64,000 bases of DNA, taken from Diplocloster agilis. Lineage in GTDB: Bacteria; Bacillota; Clostridia; Lachnospirales; Lachnospiraceae. The position numbers and the translations under genes were made by a program. Position 1 is the stretch's first letter. The number at the start of each line of letters is the position of its first letter. The stretch is taken from contig NZ_JAHQCW010000001.1 in assembly GCF_019042275.1 (NCBI RefSeq), positions 186,001 through 250,000 of the forward strand, given 5' to 3'. This document shows positions 42,417-51,528 of the stretch, one piece after another. Under the pieces are notes generated by a model. It was not told the DNA's origin. It did not search any database and saw nothing but the letters and a program-made list of their open reading frames with translations.

Positions 42417-45400
42417 ATCATCCGATCCTCCTTTTTTTCTTCATCCCGCCGGTAGAGGGCGTACCATCCGCATTCCCGAATCACGGCTTCTTCCCCCGGT
42501 CCGAACAAATCGAACTGTACCGCCCCGGTGGGAGGGAACTTCAGAATATCGAATATTTTCAATGCCACATCCCGCATCAGCAGCATAAATGCCTCCTGTT
42601 CCCGGTCGTAACAAAGCTCTATGTTCCCAATAGACAGCTTCCAGACATTTTCAATCCCCAGAATACCTTCCCCACTGTTCACGCTGTCCCGGTTACCGCC
42701 GGTGCCGGCGCCTTTGCTGTCCGCATCCTGGCCTCCCCCCGGCAGCCGGATTCCTATAAACAGTTCCGGCTTCTCGTTTTTCGATGCCGGATTCCAGGCC
42801 AGCAGCAGCTGCGCTTCCCAGCCTTCTTTCCCAGCCAGTCCGCCGGCCGAACCCAGCGCCAATGTGAAACGCAGGCCGAACCAGGCAGAATTGGTCAGCC
42901 GGCTTAAGCGGGCGCCTGAGGCAACCGTGAGATAGCCAAGTTTTTCCGGCATCAGCGATGTGTCCCCCGCTTCCGGACCCTGGGGCGTCAGGGGCAGACA
43001 GGCACACAGGCTTCCTCTCCTTGGCCGGCTCTTCACCCTGTCCAGGCAGGCTTGATCCCACATCGGGGTAAATTCCTGCCGTCCGCCTGCCGTGGACAGA
43101 TGCAGGACGGCGTTTGAGAATACCAGGCCCGCGGAATCTCCTGTTTTTTCCGTTCCATACGAGAGCAAATCCATCGGTTTTCCCTCTTCTTCCTCCAGAA
43201 TCTCAAAGTCCAGAATTCCTCTGAGCGCAAACTCCGTATCCACACCGCTTCCGCCCATATTCACACCGGTCAGCACAACCCGGTTCAGGATGTTGCTGTC
43301 CATAAGGAATTCACTCTCGCCTATATTTTCCAGCACAAACATCTGAACCCCATCCCTGTCCTGAAGCCGGCCGGACAGGAGCGCGGCCTGATAGGGGTTA
43401 CCTCCGTTCCCCATCTTATGGATCGGCGTACCGAACAGTTCCGTAAAGGAAATCTGCGCGTAACACTGCAAATCCGCAACCACGGAATCCCTGAACAGCA
43501 CTTTCAGCATAAGAAGCCGGAAGTTGTCCCTGTCTGCCGCTTCCGGGGGAACCACTTCGACCTGCTGCCCCCTAAGAGCGGGATCCTTATAGTAAATCAG
43601 TCCGAACAGGTTTCCCTCCCGGTCCTGGCGCAATTCCCGCCCCTCCTGTTCCACCGTGCAAAAAGAAATTCCCAGATGATGCACGCACAGCAAAGAGGGA
43701 TCCGACACCCCGTTCAGCAGGCCGGTCATTGATGCCGGCAGCGTGTCCGCATCCAATGGCATCCTGAGAAATAAGATCCCCTGCCAGTCAGGATCCGCGG
43801 CGATGTTGTTAAACTTTTGGAAGTAGCTCTTATCCTCCGACTCATAGGCCTGTTCGAAATAATCTACGAGCCATTGGGCCAGCAGTTGCTGCTGGGATGG
43901 TTCCCTTCTGCCGTCGATGACCGGAGAAGAGAATTCCGCCCGGTATGACCATGCGCCGGGATTCGCGATCAGGCTTTTCTTCTCGTCCCGTGACCGGTCC
44001 AGCGGGTCATATAACGCGCCCTTGCAGCCTTTTACGATCATGATCCCCCCATAGTGCCCGTAGCTTACCTTATAACCGATGGGCAGACGCATCAGCCAGT
44101 CCTGCAAATGAATCTCGTTATGGAAGGATCCCTCTATGTATTGCGGATCCACAGCTACCAGGAATAAGCTTCCCGATTGGAAAGCCTGTATGAGCATATC
44201 GTCCGGCTTTTCGAACCAGAGATGTTCCTCCCCGGCTCCGGAAGCCTTTCCACTGGCCAGATAGATCCCTTTCCATTGGTTCCCGTTAAGACCGGCCAGC
44301 AGCCCGCAGGGCGTCGTCACATAAGACATACTTTCCCCGTCGGGTATTCTGTGCAGATCAGCAGAGCTTTTTGTCCGCCCTATGGTCTGCCGTCCGATCC
44401 GCTCACACCTCTCCCGCGACAGGACGTTAGCTTCCAGAAGAATGACACGTTCTTTGTCCCCAGCGCATACACCTGCATAGGGAATCATAGGAAAAAAAAG
44501 ATCCTTCTGTCCTTCCATGGAAAAGGAAGGGGTCTTATGAATCAAAAGCTGACTCTGACCCGGACCGTAGAAGGGATGCCCCTTCGGCTGGGCCACATAC
44601 TCGGTCCCGACGTCCGGCAGACCCACCCAGGAGGTTCTGTGTTCAGATGACAAGCGGGGAGCATCCGGATCGTCCGCCTTGCCCACTTCCGGCTTATCTC
44701 CCGTTACCTTAGGAGCGAAAGCGGGCAGACCCGACAGAAAACGTAAGATGCCCCCAGCAGGCATTTCAAAAAACTCCGTGCCGTTCAGACCGCATAATAA
44801 CGGAACCGTTATGTCCTCACCCAGGATCCTGAAATCACCCTCTGGGCACAGCCGGTGGTATCTTTCCCCAAAGCTCTCGGAAAAGGTAAAACGGGCCGGA
44901 TACCCCTCCTTCGTCTCACAGCATGGCAGCAGGAAGAGCCCGGCTCCATAGATGCTTTCGAAAAAAGACGGAATCCCTTCTGAAGGATTGATATGGATCA
45001 GATTCCAGACCGTGGGACGGACCGCGTAGTCCTCCATGGTGCCGGACATCTCTCTTCTCCGGTTTCTGATATCACAGGGATCCAGACGGACCTCAAAGGA
45101 AAGGGTTTGGTGTCCGGATCCCGCCGGCGGAAAAAGCGGGGCAAAAATACTTTTCTTCATCCCGTCGTCTGTGTACAAGTATTCCATGCCCGGTTGCATC
45201 TGGTCAATAAACTCCTTCAGTGATATATTCAGGGAAAAGGAAAACCGGCCGCAGTTATCCCCGTCCAAAGACAGGAAGCAGTCAAAAATCTGATATTCCC
45301 CAGGCCGGAAATCCGGACGGAAGGCAAACGCGGGCGGCTGTCCGCCTGCAGTCTCGAACCGTACCTTCTCTTCCTCCACTTTGATCTTTGCATCGTTGAC

Positions 45401-45790
45401 CACCTGAAAAGCTAGGCCGCCGGTCAACTGGAACGTGCACGCTCCGAACACACGATTTCCGTGGATTGAGATCCCCAGCGCCGTAACCGTGGAATCCGAT
45501 ATGTAGTCGGGATCGGACATCCAGAATATAGCTCTCTGGACATTCTGCATTCTCTGCAGCAGCATTGCGACCTGCCCTTTTAACCTGGCTGCTTGTCTCT
45601 CATCCGGGAATCCAACTGAGTATGGGAAGAACACGAAGCTGGCATCCGAGCCAACAGTATTAGAGAATGCCTCCTTCATTGGCAATGAATCGGGAGCCTG
45701 TTTCCCCTCCGGTATTATCAAATACGCGTTTGACTGCTCTGCGGGCCTGCCGCCGGTATAAAGTCCGGGAAATATTTTATAAAATATCAA
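42413..45790 (-). CDS. 1125-aa partner protein of unknown function
   Basis: TTG start at 45790 with AAAGGGG 7 nt upstream; it overlaps the giant gene by 4 bp (ATGA), so both are coupled. No signal peptide. The N-terminal 'MIFYKIFPGLYTGGRPAEQSNAYLIIPEG' leads into beta-rich sequence with many aromatic residues. A Ser/Gly/Asp-rich linker ('GGGQDADSKGAGTGGNRDSV') precedes a C-terminal beta domain ending 'FDLFGPGEEAVIRECGWYALYRRDEE'. Style and composition match the giant protein (Gly-rich strands, no Cys clusters), suggesting a complex of the two. I know no family for it. Confidence 0.75.
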   Translation of the reverse strand: MIFYKIFPGLYTGGRPAEQSNAYLIIPEGKQAPDSLPMKEAFSNTVGSDASFVFFPYSVGFPDERQAARLKGQVAMLLQRMQNVQRAIFWMSDPDYISDSTVTALGISIHGNRVFGACTFQLTGGLAFQVVNDAKIKVEEEKVRFETAGGQPPAFAFRPDFRPGEYQIFDCFLSLDGDNCGRFSFSLNISLKEFIDQMQPGMEYLYTDDGMKKSIFAPLFPPAGSGHQTLSFEVRLDPCDIRNRRREMSGTMEDYAVRPTVWNLIHINPSEGIPSFFESIYGAGLFLLPCCETKEGYPARFTFSESFGERYHRLCPEGDFRILGEDITVPLLCGLNGTEFFEMPAGGILRFLSGLPAFAPKVTGDKPEVGKADDPDAPRLSSEHRTSWVGLPDVGTEYVAQPKGHPFYGPGQSQLLIHKTPSFSMEGQKDLFFPMIPYAGVCAGDKERVILLEANVLSRERCERIGRQTIGRTKSSADLHRIPDGESMSYVTTPCGLLAGLNGNQWKGIYLASGKASGAGEEHLWFEKPDDMLIQAFQSGSLFLVAVDPQYIEGSFHNEIHLQDWLMRLPIGYKVSYGHYGGIMIVKGCKGALYDPLDRSRDEKKSLIANPGAWSYRAEFSSPVIDGRREPSQQQLLAQWLVDYFEQAYESEDKSYFQKFNNIAADPDWQGILFLRMPLDADTLPASMTGLLNGVSDPSLLCVHHLGISFCTVEQEGRELRQDREGNLFGLIYYKDPALRGQQVEVVPPEAADRDNFRLLMLKVLFRDSVVADLQCYAQISFTELFGTPIHKMGNGGNPYQAALLSGRLQDRDGVQMFVLENIGESEFLMDSNILNRVVLTGVNMGGSGVDTEFALRGILDFEILEEEEGKPMDLLSYGTEKTGDSAGLVFSNAVLHLSTAGGRQEFTPMWDQACLDRVKSRPRRGSLCACLPLTPQGPEAGDTSLMPEKLGYLTVASGARLSRLTNSAWFGLRFTLALGSAGGLAGKEGWEAQLLLAWNPASKNEKPELFIGIRLPGGGQDADSKGAGTGGNRDSVNSGEGILGIENVWKLSIGNIELCYDREQEAFMLLMRDVALKIFDILKFPPTGAVQFDLFGPGEEAVIRECGWYALYRRDEEKKEDRMI

Positions 45791-45878
45791 CTGAACACCC
45801 CTTTTCTCTGTTTTAACTCACACTCCATAATTTGACAATACGCCATCCTACACCCATGCCAAGACGTATGGATGTTAT

Positions 45879-45930
45879 AAAAAAGGGGCCATCCCGCTTG
45901 AAAAATTTCAAGCCTTCGGCCCCTTTTTTT
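45879..45930. terminator. Intrinsic terminator inside the three-gene set
   Basis: GGGGCC (45885-45890) pairs with GGCCCC (45918-45923); an inner CTTGAAA/TTTCAAG pair extends the stem, and runs of A and T flank it on both sides, so it works on the minus strand (…GGCCCCTTTTTT). It lies between the small first gene and the two giant genes and would make the downstream mRNA less abundant. Confidence 0.8.
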
Positions 45931-45996
45931 AGTATGATATTGCATCCGCTGCCCAGATTCTCGCTCAACCTACCTGGACGCTTCATGTTTAATCTA

Positions 45997-46701
45997 TCAG
46001 GATTCGACCGTGTCAAAATATGTGGTCGCAGCGATACCTCTTCTGGACAAATTGACGACCTCCCGTGACCAACCATCCATAAAATAAGCCGCTACATAAC
46101 GATGTCCGCTGATACCAGTAAAATCATCCAGCGCCACATAATCTTTGCTCATGTCACTCTCGATCTGCACATAGCTAATCGGATTATCCTTATAGATATC
46201 AGTCGTGATATCCCAGATACCGATCCAGTTATTGTAGTGATCCGGACGGTAGTTGGGCAGGGTAGTATAATCGATGATGATAGATTTTGGCAGGATCGTA
46301 CGAATACTCAAATTTACACTCAGATACTCATAAGTCACGCCCTGCCCCAACTTAGGAATAAAGGCACTGGCGCAGAAATTATTGACCGGCTTAACCTCCT
46401 GATAGGCGGAAACAGAATATCCTATGATATAGCTGCCCTGCGTCAGATCCAGATGAGTCATTGTGACGCTGGAATCCTCACTGTCCGTCTGGATCTTCTT
46501 CGTTTTCGACGGTGCGCTGTCCCAAGGGATCGCAGCCCCCTTCACAGCCTCCACGGCAGGCCAGATTCCCAGATAGTTACTGTTCGTAGCGGGGAGACAC
46601 CCCTGCAGCAGATGAAATTTCACCAGGGCCAGGTCACCCGTAACTTCGCTTAATTCGATCGAAACGCTTTTGCTTTCCACATTTGCAACTTTTAATGTCA
46701 T
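45997..46701 (-). CDS. 234-aa protein of two tandem beta-sandwich-like repeats
   Basis: Start at 46701, set by AGGAGG 7 nt upstream; the frame is open further upstream without a ribosome site. Two repeats of about 105 residues are evident: 'NYLGIWPAVEAVKGAAIPWD...GSYIIGYSVSAY' and 'NNWIGIWDITTDIYKDNPIS...GHRYVAAYFMDGW'. The N-W/L-I-G-I-W then Y-x-x-x-Y-F pattern resembles SKICH/Ig-like beta sandwiches. No signal peptide. First gene behind the LytTR-like sites and set off by a terminator, so it is probably made in excess over the giant proteins, as expected of a repeating structural subunit. Function unknown. Confidence 0.7.
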   Translation of the reverse strand: MTLKVANVESKSVSIELSEVTGDLALVKFHLLQGCLPATNSNYLGIWPAVEAVKGAAIPWDSAPSKTKKIQTDSEDSSVTMTHLDLTQGSYIIGYSVSAYQEVKPVNNFCASAFIPKLGQGVTYEYLSVNLSIRTILPKSIIIDYTTLPNYRPDHYNNWIGIWDITTDIYKDNPISYVQIESDMSKDYVALDDFTGISGHRYVAAYFMDGWSREVVNLSRRGIAATTYFDTVES

Positions 46702-46767
46702 CTTTGGACCTCCTGTTCGCATATAGATTTTTAGTTTCAGGAGCTTGCGGATAAACCCCATAACTTT

Positions 46768-46860
46768 ATTATAAAGCAACCTCCCAAAAATTCTGCCGGC
46801 AGTTTACAGCAAAAACATGCAGTTTACGGCATGGCTAAACCGTTACCAGTATCCGTTACC
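46768..46860 (-). promoter_or_regulatory. Activator-type promoter with LytTR-like direct repeats
   Basis: On the minus strand TATAAT (46773-46768) lies about 65 nt before the 234-aa gene, but no good -35 is found 17 bp upstream. Instead, CAGTTTAC occurs at 46800 and 46820 and CCGTTACC at 46840 and 46853 (plus-strand reading), i.e. repeats spaced 20, 20 and 13 bp. LytTR proteins bind paired 9-bp repeats of the type (A/T)(A/C)(C/A)GTTN(A/G)(T/G) about two turns apart. A LytTR gene is the immediate neighbour. Confidence 0.5.
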
Positions 46861-46901
46861 GGTTCTTTGCAGTGGGACGGTAGCTCATGATCCACCTTAA
46901 T

Positions 46902-47642
46902 CTATATAGCAGTAGGATCTATCTGTCCGGACAGAATCTGCAGGTATTCCTGATATTTCTTTTTGACGCTGTCCCGCAATGATCGTCCCAGCGAAATCTG
47001 CATACCGTTTTTCAGTACTACGAAATTTGACTTCAGATTTTGGATGAACCTCAGGTTCACAATATAACTCCTCTGCACCCTCACGAACAGAATCGGATCC
47101 AGCATACTGCTCAGCTCCTTCATCCGCAGGTACACCTGATAGGTCCCTCCCTGGGTATGGATCACCGCGATGCGATCGAAACTCTCTATGTACATGATGT
47201 CTCTTTGCCAAAGCTTAAGCTGGGGTCCTCCCGCCAATTTTATATAAATAGTATGACCATAATCCTCAAGCAGATTTACACATCTGTTCATTGCTTTTGA
47301 AAATCCAGTGAAAGCGATTGGTTTTAACAGATAATGAACCGCACCTATATCGTAGCTTTCATAGGCATAATCCGTACTGTCCGACACAAAAACCAGCAGG
47401 CTCATGACTTGCTTATCCCGGATCTCTACTGCCAGCTCTATTCCGTTGAGATGGGATTCCGTGAAAAAAATATTCAAAAATATAATATCATAATAATTCT
47501 GCGGCTGAGCCAATAAAAATTCTTCCGGCCCGTTATATCCATCGATTATCACGCATAATCCATGCGCTGCTGCATACCGGGACAGATAGCTTCTTAGAAT
47601 AACCTCATCTTTAGATACATCTTCGCATATAGCTATTTTCAT
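46902..47642 (-). CDS. LytTR-family response regulator with a degenerate receiver
   Basis: 246 aa, GAGGAT 6 nt before ATG. Receiver domain (residues 1-125) with acidic pair 'CEDVSKDE', the Ser switch ('LVFVSDS') and Lys ('LLKPI'), but the phospho-accepting position reads 'DIIFLNIFF': Asn57 replaces Asp. The C-terminal LytTR DNA-binding domain is complete ('YIESFDRIAVIHTQGGTYQVYLRMKELSSML', 'FVRVQRSYIVNLRFIQNLKS', 'ISLGRSLRDSVKKKYQEYL'). No histidine kinase adjoins it. It probably controls the operon starting at 46701 and may act without phosphorylation. Confidence 0.88.
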   Translation of the reverse strand: MKIAICEDVSKDEVILRSYLSRYAAAHGLCVIIDGYNGPEEFLLAQPQNYYDIIFLNIFFTESHLNGIELAVEIRDKQVMSLLVFVSDSTDYAYESYDIGAVHYLLKPIAFTGFSKAMNRCVNLLEDYGHTIYIKLAGGPQLKLWQRDIMYIESFDRIAVIHTQGGTYQVYLRMKELSSMLDPILFVRVQRSYIVNLRFIQNLKSNFVVLKNGMQISLGRSLRDSVKKKYQEYLQILSGQIDPTAI

Positions 47643-47739
47643 AACATTATCCTCGAATTTGTTCCTTATTTGATACTTTTATTCTAATACTGAAATAAAG
47701 ATCCGTCAATTTCATGTTTTGCTTCCTGCATTTACCAAA

Positions 47740-47790
47740 CAAAAAAAGATCCAATGGACAGCACTATACCTGTCCACTGAACCTTTTATC
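47740..47790 (-). terminator. Terminator of the ribosomal protein operon
   Basis: Read on the minus strand: GGTTCAGTGGACAG, an 8-nt loop, CTGTCCATTGGATC, then TTTTTTTG. Plus-strand coordinates cover the A-run 47741-47747 and stem 47748-47783. It stands about 60 nt after rplQ. Confidence 0.8.
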
Positions 47791-47840
47791 TGTTTTAAAA
47801 TTCGCAGTCTATCCTTCCCGCTTTATACCAGGAAAATAGA

Positions 47841-48377
47841 TTATACTAACTCCAGTACAACCTCCATCGCTGCATCGCCTTTTCTCGGGCCGATTTTCAC
47901 GATTCTGGTGTAGCCGCCGTTGCGGTTCTCATACTTCGGAGCGATCTCTTTGAATAATTTCTCAGTCAGATCCACATCCTTGGTGTTTTTCTTTCTGCCT
48001 GCAGCTTTTGCAGGTACTTCTTTTACGGGATAGAGAACCTTTAACATCTGTCTTCTGGCATGAAGTCTGGACGGAGCGTCTTTGGTTACAGTCTTCTCCA
48101 CTTCGTCGAACAGCTGTACCTTCTTGCCATCCTGTACTTCTTTGATTCTCTTGCCGTCTTTATCCTTACGGGGAACCTTAGCGGTTACCGTAACGGTTTC
48201 GTAATTATCTTTTTCTTTTACTGCCATGGCGATCAAGCCTTCAGCCACTTTGCGGATTTCTTTTGCTTTCGCTTCCGTGGTGATGATCTTGCCGTTATTG
48301 ATCAGGCTGGTCACCTGGTTTCTGATCAAAGCTTTTCTCTGGCTTGATGTTCTGCCAAGCTTTCTATATCCTGCCAT
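47841..48377 (-). CDS. rplQ: 50S ribosomal protein L17
   Basis: 178 aa; most bacterial L17 proteins have 115-130. The ends are canonical ('MAGYRKLGRTSSQRKALIRN', 'NGGYTRIVKIGPRKGDAAMEV'). The extra length is a Lys-rich central insertion at about residues 65-115 ('VPRKDKDGKRIKEVQDGKKVQLFDEVEK'). Last gene of the operon, 21 bp after rpoA and directly before its terminator. Confidence 0.97.
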   Translation of the reverse strand: MAGYRKLGRTSSQRKALIRNQVTSLINNGKIITTEAKAKEIRKVAEGLIAMAVKEKDNYETVTVTAKVPRKDKDGKRIKEVQDGKKVQLFDEVEKTVTKDAPSRLHARRQMLKVLYPVKEVPAKAAGRKKNTKDVDLTEKLFKEIAPKYENRNGGYTRIVKIGPRKGDAAMEVVLELV

Positions 48378-48398
48378 TTTACGCCTTACCTCCTACTA

Positions 48399-49358
48399 CT
48401 ATTCTTCCGTATGGTTTAACTCTAAACCAAGTTCTTTTAATTTCGCCAGTACCTCTTCCAGGGATTTGCGTCCCAGGTTACGGACCTTCATCATATCCTC
48501 GGAAGTCCGGTTACACAGCTCTTCGACCGTATTGATACCGGCTCTCTTCAGACAATTGTAGGAACGAACGGATAATTCCAGTTCATCAATGTTCATTTCC
48601 AGTACTTTTTCTTTTTCATTGTCCTCTTTTTCAATCATTACCTCTGCTGTCTTCGCATTTTCGGACAAATCTATAAATAAACTCAGATGCTCACTCAGTA
48701 CCTTAGCAGCCAGACTTACTGCCTCGTCCGGAGCTAATGTTCCGTTCGTATATACATCCAGCGTCAGTTTATCAAAGTCCGTTACCTGGCCGACACGGGT
48801 ATTCTCTACCGCCATGTTCACACGCTCAACCGGAGTATAGATGGAGTCCACGGCGATCACACCGATGGGAAGCTCTTCATCTTTATTCTTGTCAGCGCTT
48901 ACGTAACCTCTGCCTTTGGTTATGGTCAGCTCCATATACAGCTTGCTGTCCGCTCCGCCGTTCAAGGTCGCGATTACCAGATCAGGATTCATGATTTCAA
49001 TATCCGGATCAACCTGGATATCCGCCGCTGTTACAACCCCTTCACCTTCGAACTCGATATAGGCCACTTTAGGCTCATTGGTATCACTGTTGTTCTTGAT
49101 GGCCAGACTCTTGATGTTCATGATGACTTCCGTCACATCTTCCTTAACACCGGGGATCGTGCTGAATTCATGCAGAACACCTTCGATCTTCACCTGGCTT
49201 ACTGCTGCGCCGGGCAGAGACGAAAGCATAATTCTTCTGAGGGAATTACCAAGAGTTGTTCCATATCCTCGCTCCAAAGGCTCTACGACAAATCTGCCAT
49301 ACTTTTTATCTTCTGAGATTTCCGTAATATCAATTTTGGGTTTATTAAAATCGAACAC
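48399..49358 (-). CDS. rpoA: RNA polymerase alpha subunit
   Basis: 319 aa. The N-terminal dimerisation domain has '[31 protein letters not shown]'; the C-terminal DNA- and activator-binding domain has '[20 protein letters not shown]' and '[20 protein letters not shown]'. Between rpsD and rplQ as in other Firmicutes. Confidence 0.98.
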   Translation of the reverse strand: MFDFNKPKIDITEISEDKKYGRFVVEPLERGYGTTLGNSLRRIMLSSLPGAAVSQVKIEGVLHEFSTIPGVKEDVTEVIMNIKSLAIKNNSDTNEPKVAYIEFEGEGVVTAADIQVDPDIEIMNPDLVIATLNGGADSKLYMELTITKGRGYVSADKNKDEELPIGVIAVDSIYTPVERVNMAVENTRVGQVTDFDKLTLDVYTNGTLAPDEAVSLAAKVLSEHLSLFIDLSENAKTAEVMIEKEDNEKEKVLEMNIDELELSVRSYNCLKRAGINTVEELCNRTSEDMMKVRNLGRKSLEEVLAKLKELGLELNHTEE

Positions 49359-49424
49359 TACAAAGCCCCTCCTTTTGGGTTATCATTGTTCTGAGGGTGA
49401 TTATATACCACAAGCCTTTAAGGA

Positions 49425-50018
49425 TTATTTGGAATATAATTCGACGATAAGCATCTCATCTACCGGAACATCGATGGCTTCTCTGTTCGGGAGCTCCTTA
49501 ACGGTACCTTTCAGATTCTCCTGATCCACATCCAGCCATTCGGGAACCAGTCTTCCGCCTGCCGCTTCCAAGATATCTTTATATCTTTGGTATCCTTTGC
49601 ATTTTTCTTTGATTTCAATAACATCCCCGGCTTTGATTAAGTAGGAAGGAATGTTCACGCACTTTCCGTTCACGGTGATGTGCTTATGATCCACTACCTG
49701 TCTTGCCTCTCTTCTCGTTCTGGCAAATCCCATACGGTAGATTACGCTGTCCAGACGTCTCTCTAATAAGATCATCAGGTTTTCACCGGTCATGCCGCGC
49801 ATTTTATCTGCTTTCGCATAGTAGTTACGGAAAGGTTTTTCCAATACTCCGTAAATAAATTTCGCTTTCTGTTTCTCACGAAGCTGCAAACCGTACTCAC
49901 TCATTTTCCGGTTTGATCTTTTTAATTCTCTTCTGGATTTTTTATCATATCCTAAATAGATCGGATCCAGTCCAAGGGATCTGCATCTTTTCAGGACGGG
50001 TACTCTATTAACTGCCAT
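49425..50018 (-). CDS. rpsD: 30S ribosomal protein S4
   Basis: 197 aa. Primary 16S-binding protein. The S4 RNA-binding domain is seen in 'LERRLDSVIYRMGFARTRREARQVVDH' and 'VNGKCVNIPSYLIKAGDVIEI'. The N-terminus keeps only one Cys of the zinc-binding set, so it is the zinc-free form. In Firmicutes S4 can bind its own mRNA leader. Confidence 0.97.
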   Translation of the reverse strand: MAVNRVPVLKRCRSLGLDPIYLGYDKKSRRELKRSNRKMSEYGLQLREKQKAKFIYGVLEKPFRNYYAKADKMRGMTGENLMILLERRLDSVIYRMGFARTRREARQVVDHKHITVNGKCVNIPSYLIKAGDVIEIKEKCKGYQRYKDILEAAGGRLVPEWLDVDQENLKGTVKELPNREAIDVPVDEMLIVELYSK

Positions 50019-50035
50019 GTCAACTACACCTCCTA

Positions 50036-50431
50036 TTAGACTCTTCTACGTTTTGGCGGACGACATCCGTTATGAGGAACCGGAGTGCAATCCCTGATAC
50101 TGGTTACTTCCAAACCACAGGCCTGAAGCGCGCGGATCGCTGCTTCTCTTCCTGATCCGGGACCCTTTACCATAACGTCTACAGTCTTAAGGCCGTGAAC
50201 TAATGCTGCCTTCGTTGCAGTCTCTGCTGCCATCTGTGCTGCATAAGGAGTGGACTTTCTGGAACCGCGGAATCCTAATCCTCCCGCACTTGCCCAGGAA
50301 ATTGCATTACCTTCCGTATCCGTCAAGGTTACAATTGTATTGTTAAAAGAAGACTGGATATGCGCTTGTCCGCGCTCAATGTTCTTCTTTACACGCTTTT
50401 TTGTCACTTTTTTGGTAACTTTTTTAGCCAT
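50036..50431 (-). CDS. rpsK: 30S ribosomal protein S11
   Basis: 131 aa with the conserved '[20 protein letters not shown]' and C-terminal '[23 protein letters not shown]'. Platform protein near the Shine-Dalgarno helix. A repeat element (50447-50527) separates it from rpsM. Confidence 0.97.
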   Translation of the reverse strand: MAKKVTKKVTKKRVKKNIERGQAHIQSSFNNTIVTLTDTEGNAISWASAGGLGFRGSRKSTPYAAQMAAETATKAALVHGLKTVDVMVKGPGSGREAAIRALQACGLEVTSIRDCTPVPHNGCRPPKRRRV

Positions 50432-50446
50432 TTTAAACTATTTTCC

Positions 50447-50527
50447 TTTCCTTAAATTTGTCTGTCTTTCAAGACATAAAGGTATACCCGAAGGGTGTTT
50501 CCTTAAATTTGTCTGCCTTTTAAGACA
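50447..50527. repeat. Paired hairpin-repeat element, copy 1 (rpsM-rpsK)
   Basis: Two 30-bp units (50447-50476 and 50498-50527) starting TTTCCTTAAATTTGTCTG and ending in a GTCT...AGAC hairpin, differing at only a few bases, flank the core GGTATACCCGAAGGGT. The same layout with other arm sequences occurs at 50968, 51333 and 53486. Confidence 0.7.
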
Positions 50528-50561
50528 AATAATAGTTTTTATCAAGATCTACAGCAGAAGA

Positions 50562-50930
50562 TTATTTCTTCTTATTTGCTACTGTTCTCTTCGGACCTTT
50601 TCTGGTTCTTGCGTTTGTCTTAGTCTTCTGACCGCGAACCGGGAGTCCTTTTCTATGACGGATACCACGATAGCAGCCGATTTCCTGTAATCTCTTGATA
50701 TTCATGGCAATTTCACGTCTCAAATCACCTTCAACCATCTGGGTTGCATCGATGACGTCACGGATTCTACCAACTTCTTCATCCGTCAAATCCCGGACAC
50801 GGGTGTCGGGGTTTACTTTCGCTTCTGCCAAAATACGGTTGGAACTCGTTCTTCCAATTCCGTAGATGTAAGTCAAGCCAATCTCTACACGTTTTTCTCT
50901 CGGTAAGTCTACACCAGCGATACGAGCCAT
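50562..50930 (-). CDS. rpsM: 30S ribosomal protein S13
   Basis: 122 aa. '[26 protein letters not shown]', an intermediate helix-two-turn-helix, and the basic tail '[29 protein letters not shown]' that reaches the P-site tRNA. Confidence 0.97.
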   Translation of the reverse strand: MARIAGVDLPREKRVEIGLTYIYGIGRTSSNRILAEAKVNPDTRVRDLTDEEVGRIRDVIDATQMVEGDLRREIAMNIKRLQEIGCYRGIRHRKGLPVRGQKTKTNARTRKGPKRTVANKKK

Positions 50931-50967
50931 GTGCGCATTACACCTCCATTAGTTAATCATTGCAATA

Positions 50968-51052
50968 ATTTCCTTGTTCATGTCTGTCTTTTAAAGACAT
51001 ATAGGTATACTGTAAGTATTTCCTTGTTCATGTCTGTCTTTTAAAGACATAT
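50968..51052. repeat. Paired hairpin-repeat element, copy 2 (rpmJ-rpsM)
   Basis: Exact 35-bp direct repeat (50968-51002 and 51018-51052), each containing TTCCTTGTTCATGTCTG and an ATGTCT...AGACAT hairpin, around AGGTATACTGTAAG. The rest of the 259-bp gap before rpmJ shows no gene. Confidence 0.8.
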
Positions 51053-51189
51053 TACGTTTCAAAAGTCAATTCTGTTTTCCCTCGGTATTGAAAAACGGAA
51101 TCTATTGAATTATTTAAACCAGTATGAACAACGCAGCCTCGTGGTTCATACTGCAGCCGCACGAATAAAATGGAACCTGACAAGACAAA

Positions 51190-51303
51190 TCAGCCCTGTC
51201 TCTGTTTGTGTTTCGGATTTTCACAGATAACTCTGATACTTCCTTTTCTTTTAATAACTTTGCACTTTTCGCAAATAGGTTTTACAGATGATCTTACCTT
51301 CAC
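51190..51303 (-). CDS. rpmJ: 50S ribosomal protein L36
   Basis: 37 aa from GTG at 51303 with GGAGGG upstream, stop at 51190-51192. '[20 protein letters not shown]' followed by '[16 protein letters not shown]': zinc-binding form with Cys-x2-Cys, Cys and His. It is located between infA and rpsM as usual. Confidence 0.96.
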   Translation of the reverse strand: MKVRSSVKPICEKCKVIKRKGSIRVICENPKHKQRQG

Positions 51304-51332
51304 GGAAAACCCTCCTTTCTTGCCATAAGGCG

Positions 51333-51408
51333 ATTCCTTAAATTTGCCCATTTTTGCCGGACATCTCGGTATGCCCGCGGGCTTTTCTTATCTATTTTCA
51401 GGGCATAA
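51333..51408. repeat. Paired hairpin-repeat element, copy 3 (infA-rpmJ)
   Basis: Degenerate member: TTCCTTAAATTTGCCC at 51335, core CGGTATGCCCGCGGGC at 51366-51382, then a second arm ending GGGCAT. Same order of parts as the other copies but weaker identity. Confidence 0.5.
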
Positions 51409-51528
51409 CTACAAAAGGGCCCCAAAAAACGTCCGTTTTATATTATAACATCAACCATATTATAATGCAAGACAAATCTTCCATAAATTCTCTGAATTTT
51501 ATGGGTATATCTCACTGTTTTTGTCTGG

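Noticed and set aside
32214-45293. Many plus-strand open frames opposite the giant genes
   Set aside because: Antisense of GC-rich coding sequence, without ribosome binding sites and interrupted; the minus frames are continuous and coupled.
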